Assembly (NCBI RefSeq): GCF_014489615.1
Contig: NZ_CP060825.1
Span: forward strand, 5,502,001 to 5,566,000
Source of the DNA: Streptomyces genisteinicus
Lineage (GTDB): Bacteria; Actinomycetota; Actinomycetes; Streptomycetales; Streptomycetaceae
Reading direction: 5' to 3'
Length of the DNA stretch: 64,000 bases
Shown here: positions 19,157 through 28,104 of the stretch, piece after piece
Layout of the letters: each line of letters begins with the position of its first letter
Position numbering within the stretch: the stretch's first letter is position 1
Program-made: the position numbers and the translations under genes
Notes under the pieces: model-generated
Told to the model about the DNA's origin: nothing
What the model saw: only the letters and a program-made list of their open reading frames with translations
Databases searched by the model: none

Positions 19157-21328
19157 TCAGGACTGGACGGCGAGCACCAGCGGGAACACCCCCTTCGCGC
19201 CCGCCCTGAGCAGGAGCCGGGACGCCACCGCGAGGGTCCAGCCGCTGTCCGCGTAGTCGTCTACCAGCAGCACGGGCCCGTCGGCCTGTGCCACCGCTTC
19301 GGCCAGGGGCTCCGGGACGACGAAGGCCTCGTGCAGCGCGCGGACCCGCTGGGCGCTGTTGGTGCGCGGGAAGTGACGGTCCGACTGCTCGGGGGCGTAC
19401 TCGACGGAGCCGAGCAGCGGCATCCGGCCCACGTCCGCGATCCGGCTCCCGAGGGAGCCGACCAGGACCGGCCGGGCGCGGGATGCGACGGTGACGACGC
19501 CCGCCGGCCGGGCCGGGGCGTCCGCCGCGCCCGATGCCCAGCCGCCCGGCCCCTTCGCCCAGTCCGAGAGGACGGTGACCACAGCGCCGAGCATGTCGTC
19601 CGGCACCGGGGCGTCGGCGGCCCTGGCGTCGACCATGGGGCGCAGCCGGTTGCCCCAGCCGATGTCGGAGAGCCTGCCCAGCGCCCGCCCGGTGAAGGAC
19701 TGCTCCCCTTCGGGGATGCGCCCCTTGAGGCCGATCCCCACCGCAGTGAGCCCCGTGGGCCACATCTTGCGCGGCTCCAGGTCCGTCCCGGGGCGGCCGA
19801 GTTCCCCGCGCGCGGCGTCGAGGGCGGCCGCCGACACCTTGTCGCTGAACCGGGCCCCCGCGCAGTTGTCGCACCGGCCGCAGGGGGCGGCCTGTTCGTC
19901 GTCGAGCCTCAGCCGCAGGAACTCCATCCTGCAGTCGGTGGACCGTGCGTAGTCCCGCATGGCCTGCTGCTCGGCCTCCCGCTGGCGGGCCACCCACGCG
20001 TACCGCTCCGCGTCGTAGGTCCACGGCCGGCCCGTCGCCGTCCAGCCGCCCTTCACCCTGTGGACCGCGCCGTCCACGTCCAGGACCTTCAGCATGGTCT
20101 CCAGACGGGTGCGGCGGAGCTCGACCAGCGGCTCCAGCGCCGGGAGCGAGAGCGGCCGGTCGGCTGCGGCCAGCACGTCCAGGGTGCGGCGCACCATCTC
20201 CTCGGGCGGGAACGCCACGGAGGCGAAGTACTTCCAGATCGCCTCGTCCTCCCTGCCCGGCAGCAGCAGCACCTCGGCATGCTCCACACCGCGGCCGGCG
20301 CGGCCGACCTGCTGGTAGTAGGCGATGGGCGAGGACGGTGAGCCGAGGTGCACGACGAAGCCGAGGTCGGGCTTGTCGAATCCCATGCCGAGTGCGGACG
20401 TCGCCACGAGTGCCTTCACCCTGTTGGCGATCAGGTCGTCCTCCGCCTGCTGGCGGTCCGCGTTCTCCGTGCGGCCGGTGTACGAGGCCACCACATGACC
20501 GCACTGGCGGAGATAGGCCGTGACCTCCTCGGCCGCCGCCACCGTCAGGGTGTAGATGATCCCCGAGCCCGGGAGCTCACCCAGGTGATCGGCAAGCCAG
20601 GCCAGCCGATGGGCGGCGTCGGGCAGTTGCAGCACTCCGAGGCTGAGGCTCTCCCGGTCGAGCGGCCCGCGGAGCACCAGGGCGTCGGTGCCGGCTCCGG
20701 TGCCCAGCTGCTCGGCGACGTCGGCCGTCACCCGGGCGTTCGCCGTCGCGGTGGTGGCGAGGACGGGGACGCCCGGGGGGAGGTCCGCGAGCATCGTGCG
20801 CAGCCTGCGGTAGTCCGGGCGGAAGTCGTGGCCCCAGTCGGAGATGCAGTGGGCCTCGTCGACGACCAGCAGGCCGGTGGCGGCCGCGAGGCTCGGCAGC
20901 ACCTGGTCGCGGAAGTCGGGGTTGTTCAGCCGCTCGGGGCTCACCAGCAGGACGTCCACCTCGCCCGCGGCCACCTCGGCCTGCACCGTCTCCCACTCCT
21001 CGGTGTTGGAGGAGTTGATCGTCCGGGCGCGGATGCCCGCGCGGGCCGCCGCCTCCACCTGGTTGCGCATCAGGGCGAGCAGCGGGGAGACGATCACCGT
21101 GGGTCCGCTGCCCCGGGCGCGCAGCAGCGACGTGGCGACGAAGTACACCGCGGACTTGCCCCACCCCGTGCGCTGGACCACCAGGGCTCGCCGTCTGTCC
21201 GCCACGAGTGCCTCGATCGCCCGCCACTGGTCCTCGCGCAGGCGGGCGGTGCCCGTGGAGTCGGAGACGAGTCGGGCGAGGACGGAGTCGGCGGCGGCCC
21301 TGAGCTCCGCCCGGTCTGCGTTGGTCAT
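19157..21328 (-). CDS. recQ: RecQ-family DNA helicase fused to a phosphoribosyltransferase-like domain
   Basis: 723 aa. Helicase core: REDQWRAIEAL, Walker A QRTGWGKS at 52-59, VVDEAHCISDWGHDFRPDY (motif II), ATTATANARV (motif III), and GRAGRGVEHAEVLLLPGRED (motif VI). A RecQ zinc site follows (CRMEFLRLRLDDEQAAPCGRCDNC). There is no HRDC domain. Instead the last 170 residues look like a type I phosphoribosyltransferase: VVTVASRARPVLVGSLGSRI, an NSAQRV hood segment, and the PRPP loop VLLVDDYADSGWT at about 686-698. Start ATG 21328. The divergent DUF4192 gene shares a promoter region that holds a perfect double DnaA box. Confidence 0.9.
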   Translation of the reverse strand: MTNADRAELRAAADSVLARLVSDSTGTARLREDQWRAIEALVADRRRALVVQRTGWGKSAVYFVATSLLRARGSGPTVIVSPLLALMRNQVEAAARAGIRARTINSSNTEEWETVQAEVAAGEVDVLLVSPERLNNPDFRDQVLPSLAAATGLLVVDEAHCISDWGHDFRPDYRRLRTMLADLPPGVPVLATTATANARVTADVAEQLGTGAGTDALVLRGPLDRESLSLGVLQLPDAAHRLAWLADHLGELPGSGIIYTLTVAAAEEVTAYLRQCGHVVASYTGRTENADRQQAEDDLIANRVKALVATSALGMGFDKPDLGFVVHLGSPSSPIAYYQQVGRAGRGVEHAEVLLLPGREDEAIWKYFASVAFPPEEMVRRTLDVLAAADRPLSLPALEPLVELRRTRLETMLKVLDVDGAVHRVKGGWTATGRPWTYDAERYAWVARQREAEQQAMRDYARSTDCRMEFLRLRLDDEQAAPCGRCDNCAGARFSDKVSAAALDAARGELGRPGTDLEPRKMWPTGLTAVGIGLKGRIPEGEQSFTGRALGRLSDIGWGNRLRPMVDARAADAPVPDDMLGAVVTVLSDWAKGPGGWASGAADAPARPAGVVTVASRARPVLVGSLGSRIADVGRMPLLGSVEYAPEQSDRHFPRTNSAQRVRALHEAFVVPEPLAEAVAQADGPVLLVDDYADSGWTLAVASRLLLRAGAKGVFPLVLAVQS

Positions 21329-21377
21329 GCCCCCATGCAACCCGATGGCACCGACAACGCGCGAACCGCACCCGCTG

Positions 21378-21400
21378 CCTGTGGACAACTTGTCCACAGG
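21378..21400. promoter_or_regulatory. Perfect 23-bp palindrome formed by two opposed DnaA boxes
   Basis: Eleven-base arms around one C. The right half reads TTGTCCACAGG, containing TTGTCCACA, the preferred Streptomyces DnaA box; the left half is the same box on the other strand. It lies 50 bp upstream of the helicase start and 38 bp upstream of the DUF4192 start. Confidence 0.75.
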
Positions 21401-21438
21401 GGGTCGCGGCGGGAGGAAGTCCGCGAGACGGTCATGCC

Positions 21439-23037
21439 ATGAGCAAGCACCGTGAATCACTCACCGGCCTTCCGGACGCCCAGCAGATCACCCTGCGCAG
21501 CCCCTCCGAACTCGCCGACGCCCTGCCCTACATGATGGGCTTCCGGCCCAGCGACTCGATCGTGCTCGTCGCCCTGCACGGCCGCCGAGGCCGGTTCGGG
21601 GGCCGGGTCAGGCTCGGCATCCCCCGGTCGCCGGCCCAGTGGCCGGAGGTGGCGGAGCAGCTCGCCGCCTGCCTCGTCCACGGCAGCGAACGGCGAGGGG
21701 AGCGCCCCGACGCGATGGTCGCCTTCCTCTGCCGCGAGCCGGGCCCCGGCGGGAGCGGCGCGCGGGTCATGGAGGAGCTGAGGCCCCTCGCCCAGCGGCT
21801 GCGGACCGCCTGCGGCGCGCTCGACGTCCCGGTGCTGGAGGCCCTGTGCATCGCCGACGGGCGCTTCTGGTCCTACTGCTGCCCCGACGTCCGCTGCTGC
21901 CCGCCCGAGGGGACACCGCTCGCCCTGCCGGGCACCTCGGTCATGGCCGCCGCCGCCGCGTACGCGGGCGTGCGGGTGCGGGGCAGCCAGAAGGAGATGG
22001 AGGCACGTCTCGCTCCTCCGCCCGCCGCGGGGATCCTGGTCCAGACACGTGCCCTGGACGACGCGGGGGCGGCGCTCCTGTCCCGCGCCCTGGAGGAGAG
22101 CGGGCGGCGTGCCATCGCCGTCGAGACGCTCGCCCTCGCCCGCCGCCTGATGGACCGGCTGGCCCGTTCGTCCCCGGGAGAAGGGGCCGGAGTCTCCGCG
22201 GCGGCGGCGGACGCGGAGGACGACCGCCTCATCTCGCCGCGCGAGGCCGCCGCGGCGATCCTCGGCCTCCAGGACCGCCGGACCCGGGACCGGGCGGCGC
22301 AGTGGATGGAAGGGGCCGACGCGGCGCCCGCGCTGCGGCTGTGGCGTGCCCTCGCCCGGCGGTGCGCGGGCCTCTACCAGGCGCACGCGGCGGCGCCTCT
22401 CACCCTGGCCGGCTGGGTCTCCTGGGCCACGGGCGACGAACCGTCGGCCCGGGTAGCCCTCGGGCTGGCCCTCCGCGCCGATCCGCAGTACGTCTTCGCC
22501 CAGCTCCTGCACCAGGCGTGCAACGAGGGCATCGATCCGGAGACCCTCCGCCACTGCCTGCGCCAGGACCAGGACTGGCCGACGGCCCCGGGCCGTCCCG
22601 CACGGCACAGCGCCGGGGCACCGGGTGCCACGCCCGGAGCCGACTCCCCGGACGCTCCCGCCGCCCCCGCCACGCCGGGAGCGGCCGCCGCCGGCGGCGA
22701 CCCGGCCGCCCCTCGCGCGCTGCCCCGTCCGCTCGCACGCCGCACCCGCACCCGTCGACCCCGCCGGGCGGGTGCCGGACGGCTCGCCCCGTCCGGCGGC
22801 ATCAGCGGGACCCCGGCGCCCGGCGGCTCCCGGCCGGGCGACGGAGCCGCGCCCGGGGGCCATCCGCTCCCCGGCGCCGGACGGCGTGCTTCCGGCAGGC
22901 GCCCGCGGCGCCGGACCCGCCGGATCGCGGCCCGCGCCGCCCGCCCGGTCTCCGCACCGCGGCGCACCACCCCGGCCGGTCCTGCCCACGAGCAGGCCGC
23001 CGGCCCCGCCGCACCCCTGGAAGGGCGACGCCCGTGA
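21439..23037 (+). CDS. DUF4192 domain-containing protein
   Basis: 532 aa. Residues 15-370 are the DUF4192 domain of actinobacteria (ITLRSPSELADALPYMMGFR, DSIVLVALHGRRGRF, LDVPVLEALCIADGRFWSY, CCPDVRCCPPEGTPL, and the TPR-like AGWVSWATGDEPSARVALGL with ALRADPQYVFAQLL). The last 150 residues are Ala/Pro/Arg-rich and probably disordered; a frameshift in this GC-rich tail cannot be excluded. Function unknown. Divergent from the RecQ-type helicase and next to a double DnaA box, which hints at a link with replication or repair. Confidence 0.85.
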   Translation: MSKHRESLTGLPDAQQITLRSPSELADALPYMMGFRPSDSIVLVALHGRRGRFGGRVRLGIPRSPAQWPEVAEQLAACLVHGSERRGERPDAMVAFLCREPGPGGSGARVMEELRPLAQRLRTACGALDVPVLEALCIADGRFWSYCCPDVRCCPPEGTPLALPGTSVMAAAAAYAGVRVRGSQKEMEARLAPPPAAGILVQTRALDDAGAALLSRALEESGRRAIAVETLALARRLMDRLARSSPGEGAGVSAAAADAEDDRLISPREAAAAILGLQDRRTRDRAAQWMEGADAAPALRLWRALARRCAGLYQAHAAAPLTLAGWVSWATGDEPSARVALGLALRADPQYVFAQLLHQACNEGIDPETLRHCLRQDQDWPTAPGRPARHSAGAPGATPGADSPDAPAAPATPGAAAAGGDPAAPRALPRPLARRTRTRRPRRAGAGRLAPSGGISGTPAPGGSRPGDGAAPGGHPLPGAGRRASGRRPRRRTRRIAARAARPVSAPRRTTPAGPAHEQAAGPAAPLEGRRP

Positions 23038-23143
23038 CCCTTGTGCCCGGGCAGGCGTTCACCGGGATGGCGGTCCGGCCCGGCCCGCCCCGTCGTGCGA
23101 GCGGCGGACGGCGGACGTGCACGGAAGGCGCGGCAGGCACCCC

Positions 23144-25192
23144 ATGGGCCCCAACGCAGTCAGGCAGGCGACCACCCCGCGGCCACGACCGGTCCCGCCA
23201 CCCGCGGCGGGCGTCACCGCCCCGTCCGCTTCCGGGCCGCCACCCGTCCACCACACCCTCATCTGCGTCGCCCTGCCCGCGTTCGCCGTCTCCCCGCTCC
23301 ACGGCCAGCTCGACGGGCACGGCGTCGAGGGCGTCTACCGGTCCGGCGTCCGGCTGCTCTCACGCTGCCGGCTGCACGTCGCCGGACGTCCGCCCGTCCC
23401 GCTGCGCTCCCGGCTCGTCTCCGCGGAATGCGCCGAGTTCACCGGCGCCGTGCGCATCTCCGCGGCGCCCGACCCCGACGTCCTCGTCGAACGCACCCGG
23501 GACGCGCACGGCACCGAGCGGATCGTGCTGCGCAACCTCTCGTCCTCGCCGCTGCGCCTGCCGGTGGACGTCACGCTGGCCACGGATCTCGCTCAGTTCG
23601 GAGCGGTCGCCGCGGGCCGCCCCGGACCCGAGGCGGCGGGGTCCGTCCACGACTCCGGCATCCGCTGGCCCGCCCCCGACGGAGCGGCGGGCACCGGCGC
23701 CGTCGTCACCGCCGATCCCGCGCCCGACGACACGCTCGCCTCTGCGGGGCTGCTGCGCTGGGAACTCGGTCTCGCCCCCGGCTCCTCGCGCACCATCAGC
23801 CTCTCCGTGCGCCCCGGTCCGGGCGCTCCGCCGCACGAGGCCGGCCTCTCCCGGCCGGCCGCGGCGAGCCTCGTGCCGGGACCTGCCGTCGAGTGCGACG
23901 ACGTCCGGCTCGCGCCCTTCGTCGACGCGGCGGTCGACGACCTGCGGGCCCTGCTGTGCCGCGACCCGGTGCGGTCCGACGACGCGAGCGTCGCCGCCGG
24001 CGTTCCGTGGCGGCTGCGCCCCGTGCCGGCGGACGCCCTCTGGGCCGCCAGGGCGGCGCTCCCGCTCTCCACCCGCCTCGCGGCCGCCGCACTGCGCACG
24101 GCTGCCCGCGGCCAGCGGACCGGCCCCGGACCGGCGTCCGGCCTGCTTCCCGGCGAGCTGCGCGACGCCGGACCGCACGTACCGCCGGGCTGCACCGCCA
24201 CGGAAGCGACGCTGGCCTTCCCCGTGGTGCTGGCGGAGGCATGGCGCTGGGGACTCCCCGAGCGCGACCTGGAGGAACTGCTCCCCGCCGCCGAGCGCTG
24301 CCTCGACTGGCTCCGCCGCAGGGCCGGCGACGGAACCGCTGTCGAGGAGGAGGCCGGGCAGGGCTTCCTGCGGTCCGTGACACAGGCCCATGCGCACCGG
24401 GCGGCGGAGCTCGGTGCCGGACTGCTCGACGCGGCGGGCCGTCCCGGCGGCGCGTACTGGCGGGAGTGGGCGGGGGAGGCGCGCACGGCGTTCCGCACAC
24501 GGTTCTGGGCCGACGGCGTCGCCGGCGGCAGGCCGGTGGCGGGACGGCTTCCGGACGGCCGGCCCGTCGGCACGCTCGGCTCGGCAGCGGCGCACCTGCT
24601 GGACACCGGGCTCGCGGCCGGGGGAGCGCTCGCGCCGTGCCTGCTGGACCCGACGCGCACCGTGCAGCTGGCCCGCCTGTTCCGCGACCCGGCGGTCGAC
24701 TCGGGGTGGGGACTGCGGTCGCTCGGCGAGGGGGAGCGCGCCCACAACCCCCTCGGCCACCGCAGCGGCGCCGTACGGGTGCACGAGACGGCCGTGGCCG
24801 TGGCGGGTCTCGCCGCCGCGGGACTCGAACACGAGGCGGCCGACCTGGCGCGCGGGCTCCTGGACGCGGCGGAGGCGTTCGGGCACCGGCTGCCGGAGAT
24901 GTTCGCCGGGCTGCGGCGGACTCCCGGATCCGGGCCGGTGCCGCATCCGGCGGCCTGCCGCCCCGCCGCGCTGGGCGCCGCGTCCGCGCTCCTGCTGGTC
25001 TCGGCGGTCACGGGGATCCGGCCCGACGCCCCGGCGGGCACGGTGACGCTGCGCCCGATGCGCTCCGCCCCGCTCGGGGAGGTTCGGATCTCCGGCCTGC
25101 GGATCGCCGGCGAGCCGTTCGCGGTGCGGGTGAGCGGGCGGGGGCTGGCGATGGTCGAAGAGGCCGCGGACGGTCTGCAACTGGGCGTGTGA
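23144..25192 (+). CDS. Glycogen-debranching-like protein (GDE N-terminal domain plus alpha/alpha toroid)
   Basis: 682 aa. The N-terminal HHTLICVALPAFAVSPLHGQ and GVEGVYRSGVRLLSRCRL match the GDE N-terminal bis domain, and the C-terminal half has the helical repeats of amylo-alpha-1,6-glucosidase-like proteins (TEATLAFPVVLAEAWRWGLP, GWGLRSLGEGERAHNPLGHR, GAVRVHETAVAVAGLAAAGL). The family usually acts on branched glucans or trehalose-related sugars. Catalytic acids are not obvious to me, so activity is uncertain. Start ATG 23144 is chosen as the first in-frame ATG after the DUF4192 stop; its ribosome site is weak. Confidence 0.75.
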   Translation: MGPNAVRQATTPRPRPVPPPAAGVTAPSASGPPPVHHTLICVALPAFAVSPLHGQLDGHGVEGVYRSGVRLLSRCRLHVAGRPPVPLRSRLVSAECAEFTGAVRISAAPDPDVLVERTRDAHGTERIVLRNLSSSPLRLPVDVTLATDLAQFGAVAAGRPGPEAAGSVHDSGIRWPAPDGAAGTGAVVTADPAPDDTLASAGLLRWELGLAPGSSRTISLSVRPGPGAPPHEAGLSRPAAASLVPGPAVECDDVRLAPFVDAAVDDLRALLCRDPVRSDDASVAAGVPWRLRPVPADALWAARAALPLSTRLAAAALRTAARGQRTGPGPASGLLPGELRDAGPHVPPGCTATEATLAFPVVLAEAWRWGLPERDLEELLPAAERCLDWLRRRAGDGTAVEEEAGQGFLRSVTQAHAHRAAELGAGLLDAAGRPGGAYWREWAGEARTAFRTRFWADGVAGGRPVAGRLPDGRPVGTLGSAAAHLLDTGLAAGGALAPCLLDPTRTVQLARLFRDPAVDSGWGLRSLGEGERAHNPLGHRSGAVRVHETAVAVAGLAAAGLEHEAADLARGLLDAAEAFGHRLPEMFAGLRRTPGSGPVPHPAACRPAALGAASALLLVSAVTGIRPDAPAGTVTLRPMRSAPLGEVRISGLRIAGEPFAVRVSGRGLAMVEEAADGLQLGV

Positions 25193-25260
25193 CAGGCCGT
25201 GGTGCGTACAGGTCGCCCGTTCCCCCCGAACGGCTGGAACACACACGGAGGGTGTCTTTA

Positions 25261-25275
25261 TCGTCAGGCAGACGA
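25261..25275. promoter_or_regulatory. Operator-like inverted repeat in the NUDIX gene promoter
   Basis: TCGTCAGGCAGACGA, 5-bp arms, sits between a possible -35 (about 25253-25258) and the -10 at 25277. A bound protein would block RNA polymerase; autoregulation by the encoded NUDIX/winged-helix protein is the simplest reading. Confidence 0.5.
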
Positions 25276-25276
25276 C

Positions 25277-25282
25277 TATGAT
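25277..25282 (+). promoter_or_regulatory. -10 element of a leaderless NUDIX-regulator gene
   Basis: TATGAT followed by 6 nt and the ATG at 25289; no ribosome-binding site. Confidence 0.6.
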
Positions 25283-25288
25283 CACGGC

Positions 25289-26044
25289 ATGTCGCCCTAC
25301 GACCCGTCGGCCTTCCCGCCCTTCGCCGTCACCGTCGACCTGGTCGTGCTCACCGTGCGACGGCACGCGCTCTGCGCGCTCGTCGTGCGCCGCGGGGAGC
25401 CGCCGTTCCAGGGACGGTGGGCGCTGCCCGGAGGATTCGTGCGGGACGACGAGGACCTCGCGGGAGCGGCGGGCCGCGAGCTCGCCGAGGAGACCGGCCT
25501 GTCCGCGCACGACCCGGCGTCGCCCGCCGCCAACGGTGCCCACCTGGAGCAGCTCGCCACCTACGGCGACCCACGGCGTGATCCGCGGATGCGGGTGGTC
25601 AGCGTCGCCCATCTGGTGCTCGCCCCCGACCTGCCGGCCCCGCGCGCCGGCGGCGACGCCAACAGCGCACGCTGGGCGCCCGTCGAGGAGCTGCTGGCGC
25701 GCGGGGACACCGCCGAGGACGGTGAGCAGGCGCCGCTCGCCTTCGACCACGCGACGATCCTGGCGGACGGCGTGGAGCGTGCCCGCTCGAAGATCGAGTA
25801 CTCGTCGCTGGCCACGGCCTTCTGCCCGCCCGAGTTCACCGTGGGAGAGCTGCGGCGCGTGTACGAGGCCGTCTGGGGCGTCGCACTCGATCCCCGCAAC
25901 TTCCACCGCAAGGTGACCGGGACGCCGGGCTTCCTCGTCCCCGCCGGCGGCACCACCACCCGTCAGGGAGGGCGCCCGGCCCAGCTGTTCCGCGCCGGCG
26001 GGGCCACGCTGCTCAATCCGCCGATGCTGCGTCCGGAGGTCTGA
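25289..26044 (+). CDS. NUDIX-domain protein with C-terminal winged helix (NrtR-like regulator)
   Basis: 251 aa. An N-terminal NUDIX fold (GRWALPGGFVRDDEDLAGAA, then GRELAEETGL) has a near-complete box GX5EX7REUXEEXGU, though the first acid is replaced by DDED. The C-terminal 90 residues (FCPPEFTVGELRRVYEAVWG, NFHRKVTGTPGFLVPAGGTT) match the winged-helix domain of NrtR, which controls NAD metabolism in several bacteria. The target here is unknown; no NAD gene adjoins. The leaderless promoter contains an inverted repeat suited to autoregulation. Confidence 0.85.
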   Translation: MSPYDPSAFPPFAVTVDLVVLTVRRHALCALVVRRGEPPFQGRWALPGGFVRDDEDLAGAAGRELAEETGLSAHDPASPAANGAHLEQLATYGDPRRDPRMRVVSVAHLVLAPDLPAPRAGGDANSARWAPVEELLARGDTAEDGEQAPLAFDHATILADGVERARSKIEYSSLATAFCPPEFTVGELRRVYEAVWGVALDPRNFHRKVTGTPGFLVPAGGTTTRQGGRPAQLFRAGGATLLNPPMLRPEV

Positions 26045-26073
26045 GGCAGCGGCCTGCCGGGCCTGCGTCCCCC

Positions 26074-26093
26074 CACACACACACACACACACA
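26074..26093. repeat. (CA)10 dinucleotide microsatellite
   Basis: Ten perfect CA units within a run of C on both sides, 30 bp after the NUDIX gene and 95 bp before the ABC transporter gene. Confidence 0.9.
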
Positions 26094-26188
26094 CCCGGCC
26101 ACTGCCCGATGCACGAAAAGTCGAAAATGTCGCGTTATCTTGCTGCGGTACCCGTGCTGCCGCTGAGCGGTCTCACCTTCCGCGAGAG

Positions 26189-28063
26189 ATGGCGAGTCAA
26201 GCGATGCTCCAGGCCGTCGGAGTGACCAGCGTCCGCGGCGCCGAGGGCCGGCCTGCCGTGGACGACATCTCGTTCGACTGCAGGCCGGGCGAGATCACCG
26301 CCCTGCTCGGTGAGCGGGGCGCGGGAAAGACAACGCTGGTGCGGCTGGTCGCGGGTCTCGACGCGGGCCGCGGCATGACCTGGTTCCGTGGCACACCGCT
26401 CCACCGTGTCGCCGACCCGGCGCGCGAGGTGGGCCTGGTCCTGGGCGGGACGCCGGGTCACCCCGCCCGCACGGCGGGCGGGCATCTGCGGATGCTGAGC
26501 GCAGCCGCGGGAGTGCCCGCCGCCCGCGCGGACGAACTGCTCGACGAGGTCGGTCTCGGCGCCCTGCGCGACGAGCGGCTGGGACTGCTGTCCCGGGGGA
26601 TGGACCGCCGACTGGCCCTGGCGGCAGCGCTGTTGGGCGACCCCCACACGCTGATCCTCGACGAACCGTGCCGGGACCTCTCCCTCCGCGACGCGGCCTG
26701 GCTCCTCGGACGGCTCCGTGTGCACGCGGACGCCGGAGGCACCGTGCTCTGCACGAGCCGCGACCCCAAGGAGGCGGCCCGGTTCGCCGACCACGTGGTC
26801 ACCCTCGACGGCGGCAGAGTGGTCGCGGACCAGGACGCCGAATCCTTCGCGCGCACCAGGCTCAGGCCCCGGGTGAGCGTCCGCACCCCGCACGCGGCAC
26901 GGCTCTCGGACGCCGTGCGCAGGGAGGCCCGCGCCGCCAGGCGCTCGCTGGAAGTGGTCACCGAGAGCAGCAGTCTGCTGTCCGTGTACGGGAGCAGCTG
27001 CCCGGAGATCGGCGAGACGGCGTTCCGGCACGGCGTGCTCGTCCACCGTCTGACCGAGGAGGTCGGGGCGGCTCCCGCGGAGCCGGGCGGCATGACGGGC
27101 GGTCCGGGCGGCACTACGGGCGGTCCGTCCGGCCTGGTCCGGCCGGCCGGACCAGGCCGGGGCCTGGTCGCCGCGGCCCGGCGGCCCCCGGCCGAGGCCG
27201 TCGCCGTCGCCCGCGAGGAGGCGTCATCCGGGGATCCGGCCGACGCGCTCCAGGCCGCGGACGGCGCCCCCGTCATGTCCCCGGCCAGGCCGCGGAGCCC
27301 GCGCCGGGCTCTGCGCTACGAACTGCGCCGCATGCTGGGAGTCCGCACCGCGCCGCTGATCGCAGCCGCGGTCGTGGTCTCCTCACTGGCCCTGTGCGTC
27401 CTTCTCGCGCGCGGCGGGGGCGCTCCGCGGCCCGCCGCCCTCGTCGCCTGGCCCGGCTTCCTCCCGCTGCCGCCCGCCGCGTTCGGAGCCGGGCTGATCG
27501 GCGCCCTCTCCTTCGGCGAGGAGTTCCGCTTCCCCGCTCTCGCCGCGGTGCGCGGGGTCTCCCCGCGCCGCCCCGGACTGCTGCTGGCCAAGCTGGCGGT
27601 GACGGCCGCCGCCGCGGTGGTGCTGGCGCTCCTGGCCGTCGTGGCCGACGCACAGGTCCTCCGGCTCGTCAACGGTGCCGACTTGGGCCCGCTGCGGGCG
27701 AACTGGGCTGATCTGGGCGTCCGTTGGCTCGGCCTGTGCATCGGGTGCGCCTGGGCGGGGCTGCTCGCCGCTGCGGTCTTCCGGGTCACGGCCGCCGGAG
27801 TGGCCGCCGTGCTCGCCGTTCCCGTACTGATCGCACCGCTGGTCGAGTTCGCGCTTCTGGGTCCGGCCGTCCGTTCGATCGCGGGTCTGCCCGGGCGACT
27901 TCGGTCGGCGGCGGGGAGCCGGCTTCCCGAAGCCGCCGACCCCTGGATCCGGGCGGCCCTCGAACTGCTGGCACAACCGGTCGGCGCCGCCATGGTGTTG
28001 TCGCTGTCCGCACTGATCTGCGCGTATCTGTCCATCGCGCTCCGCAGCAGGACGACTTGGTGA
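26189..28063 (+). CDS. ABC transporter with ATPase and membrane domain in one chain
   Basis: 624 aa. Residues 1-235 form the nucleotide-binding domain: Walker A GERGAGKTT, Walker B TLILDEP, and a weakened signature LSRGMDRR instead of LSGGQ. A linker of about 130 residues is Gly/Pro-rich with short repeats (MTGGPGG, TTGGPSG). From about residue 375 there are six hydrophobic segments (for example APLIAAAVVVSSLALCVLLA). An exporter role is likely; substrate unknown. It lies directly upstream of whiH, the same arrangement I recall in S. coelicolor. ATG start with weak GAGAG. Confidence 0.82.
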   Translation: MASQAMLQAVGVTSVRGAEGRPAVDDISFDCRPGEITALLGERGAGKTTLVRLVAGLDAGRGMTWFRGTPLHRVADPAREVGLVLGGTPGHPARTAGGHLRMLSAAAGVPAARADELLDEVGLGALRDERLGLLSRGMDRRLALAAALLGDPHTLILDEPCRDLSLRDAAWLLGRLRVHADAGGTVLCTSRDPKEAARFADHVVTLDGGRVVADQDAESFARTRLRPRVSVRTPHAARLSDAVRREARAARRSLEVVTESSSLLSVYGSSCPEIGETAFRHGVLVHRLTEEVGAAPAEPGGMTGGPGGTTGGPSGLVRPAGPGRGLVAAARRPPAEAVAVAREEASSGDPADALQAADGAPVMSPARPRSPRRALRYELRRMLGVRTAPLIAAAVVVSSLALCVLLARGGGAPRPAALVAWPGFLPLPPAAFGAGLIGALSFGEEFRFPALAAVRGVSPRRPGLLLAKLAVTAAAAVVLALLAVVADAQVLRLVNGADLGPLRANWADLGVRWLGLCIGCAWAGLLAAAVFRVTAAGVAAVLAVPVLIAPLVEFALLGPAVRSIAGLPGRLRSAAGSRLPEAADPWIRAALELLAQPVGAAMVLSLSALICAYLSIALRSRTTW

Positions 28064-28104
28064 TCGTGCCGGACCGCACGGCCGCGCGGTGGTGACAACT
28101 TCCG

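Noticed and set aside
22560..23037. Frameshift in the DUF4192 tail
   Set aside because: Low-complexity Ala/Pro/Arg tails of varied length are common in this family; nothing in the other frames is a better continuation.
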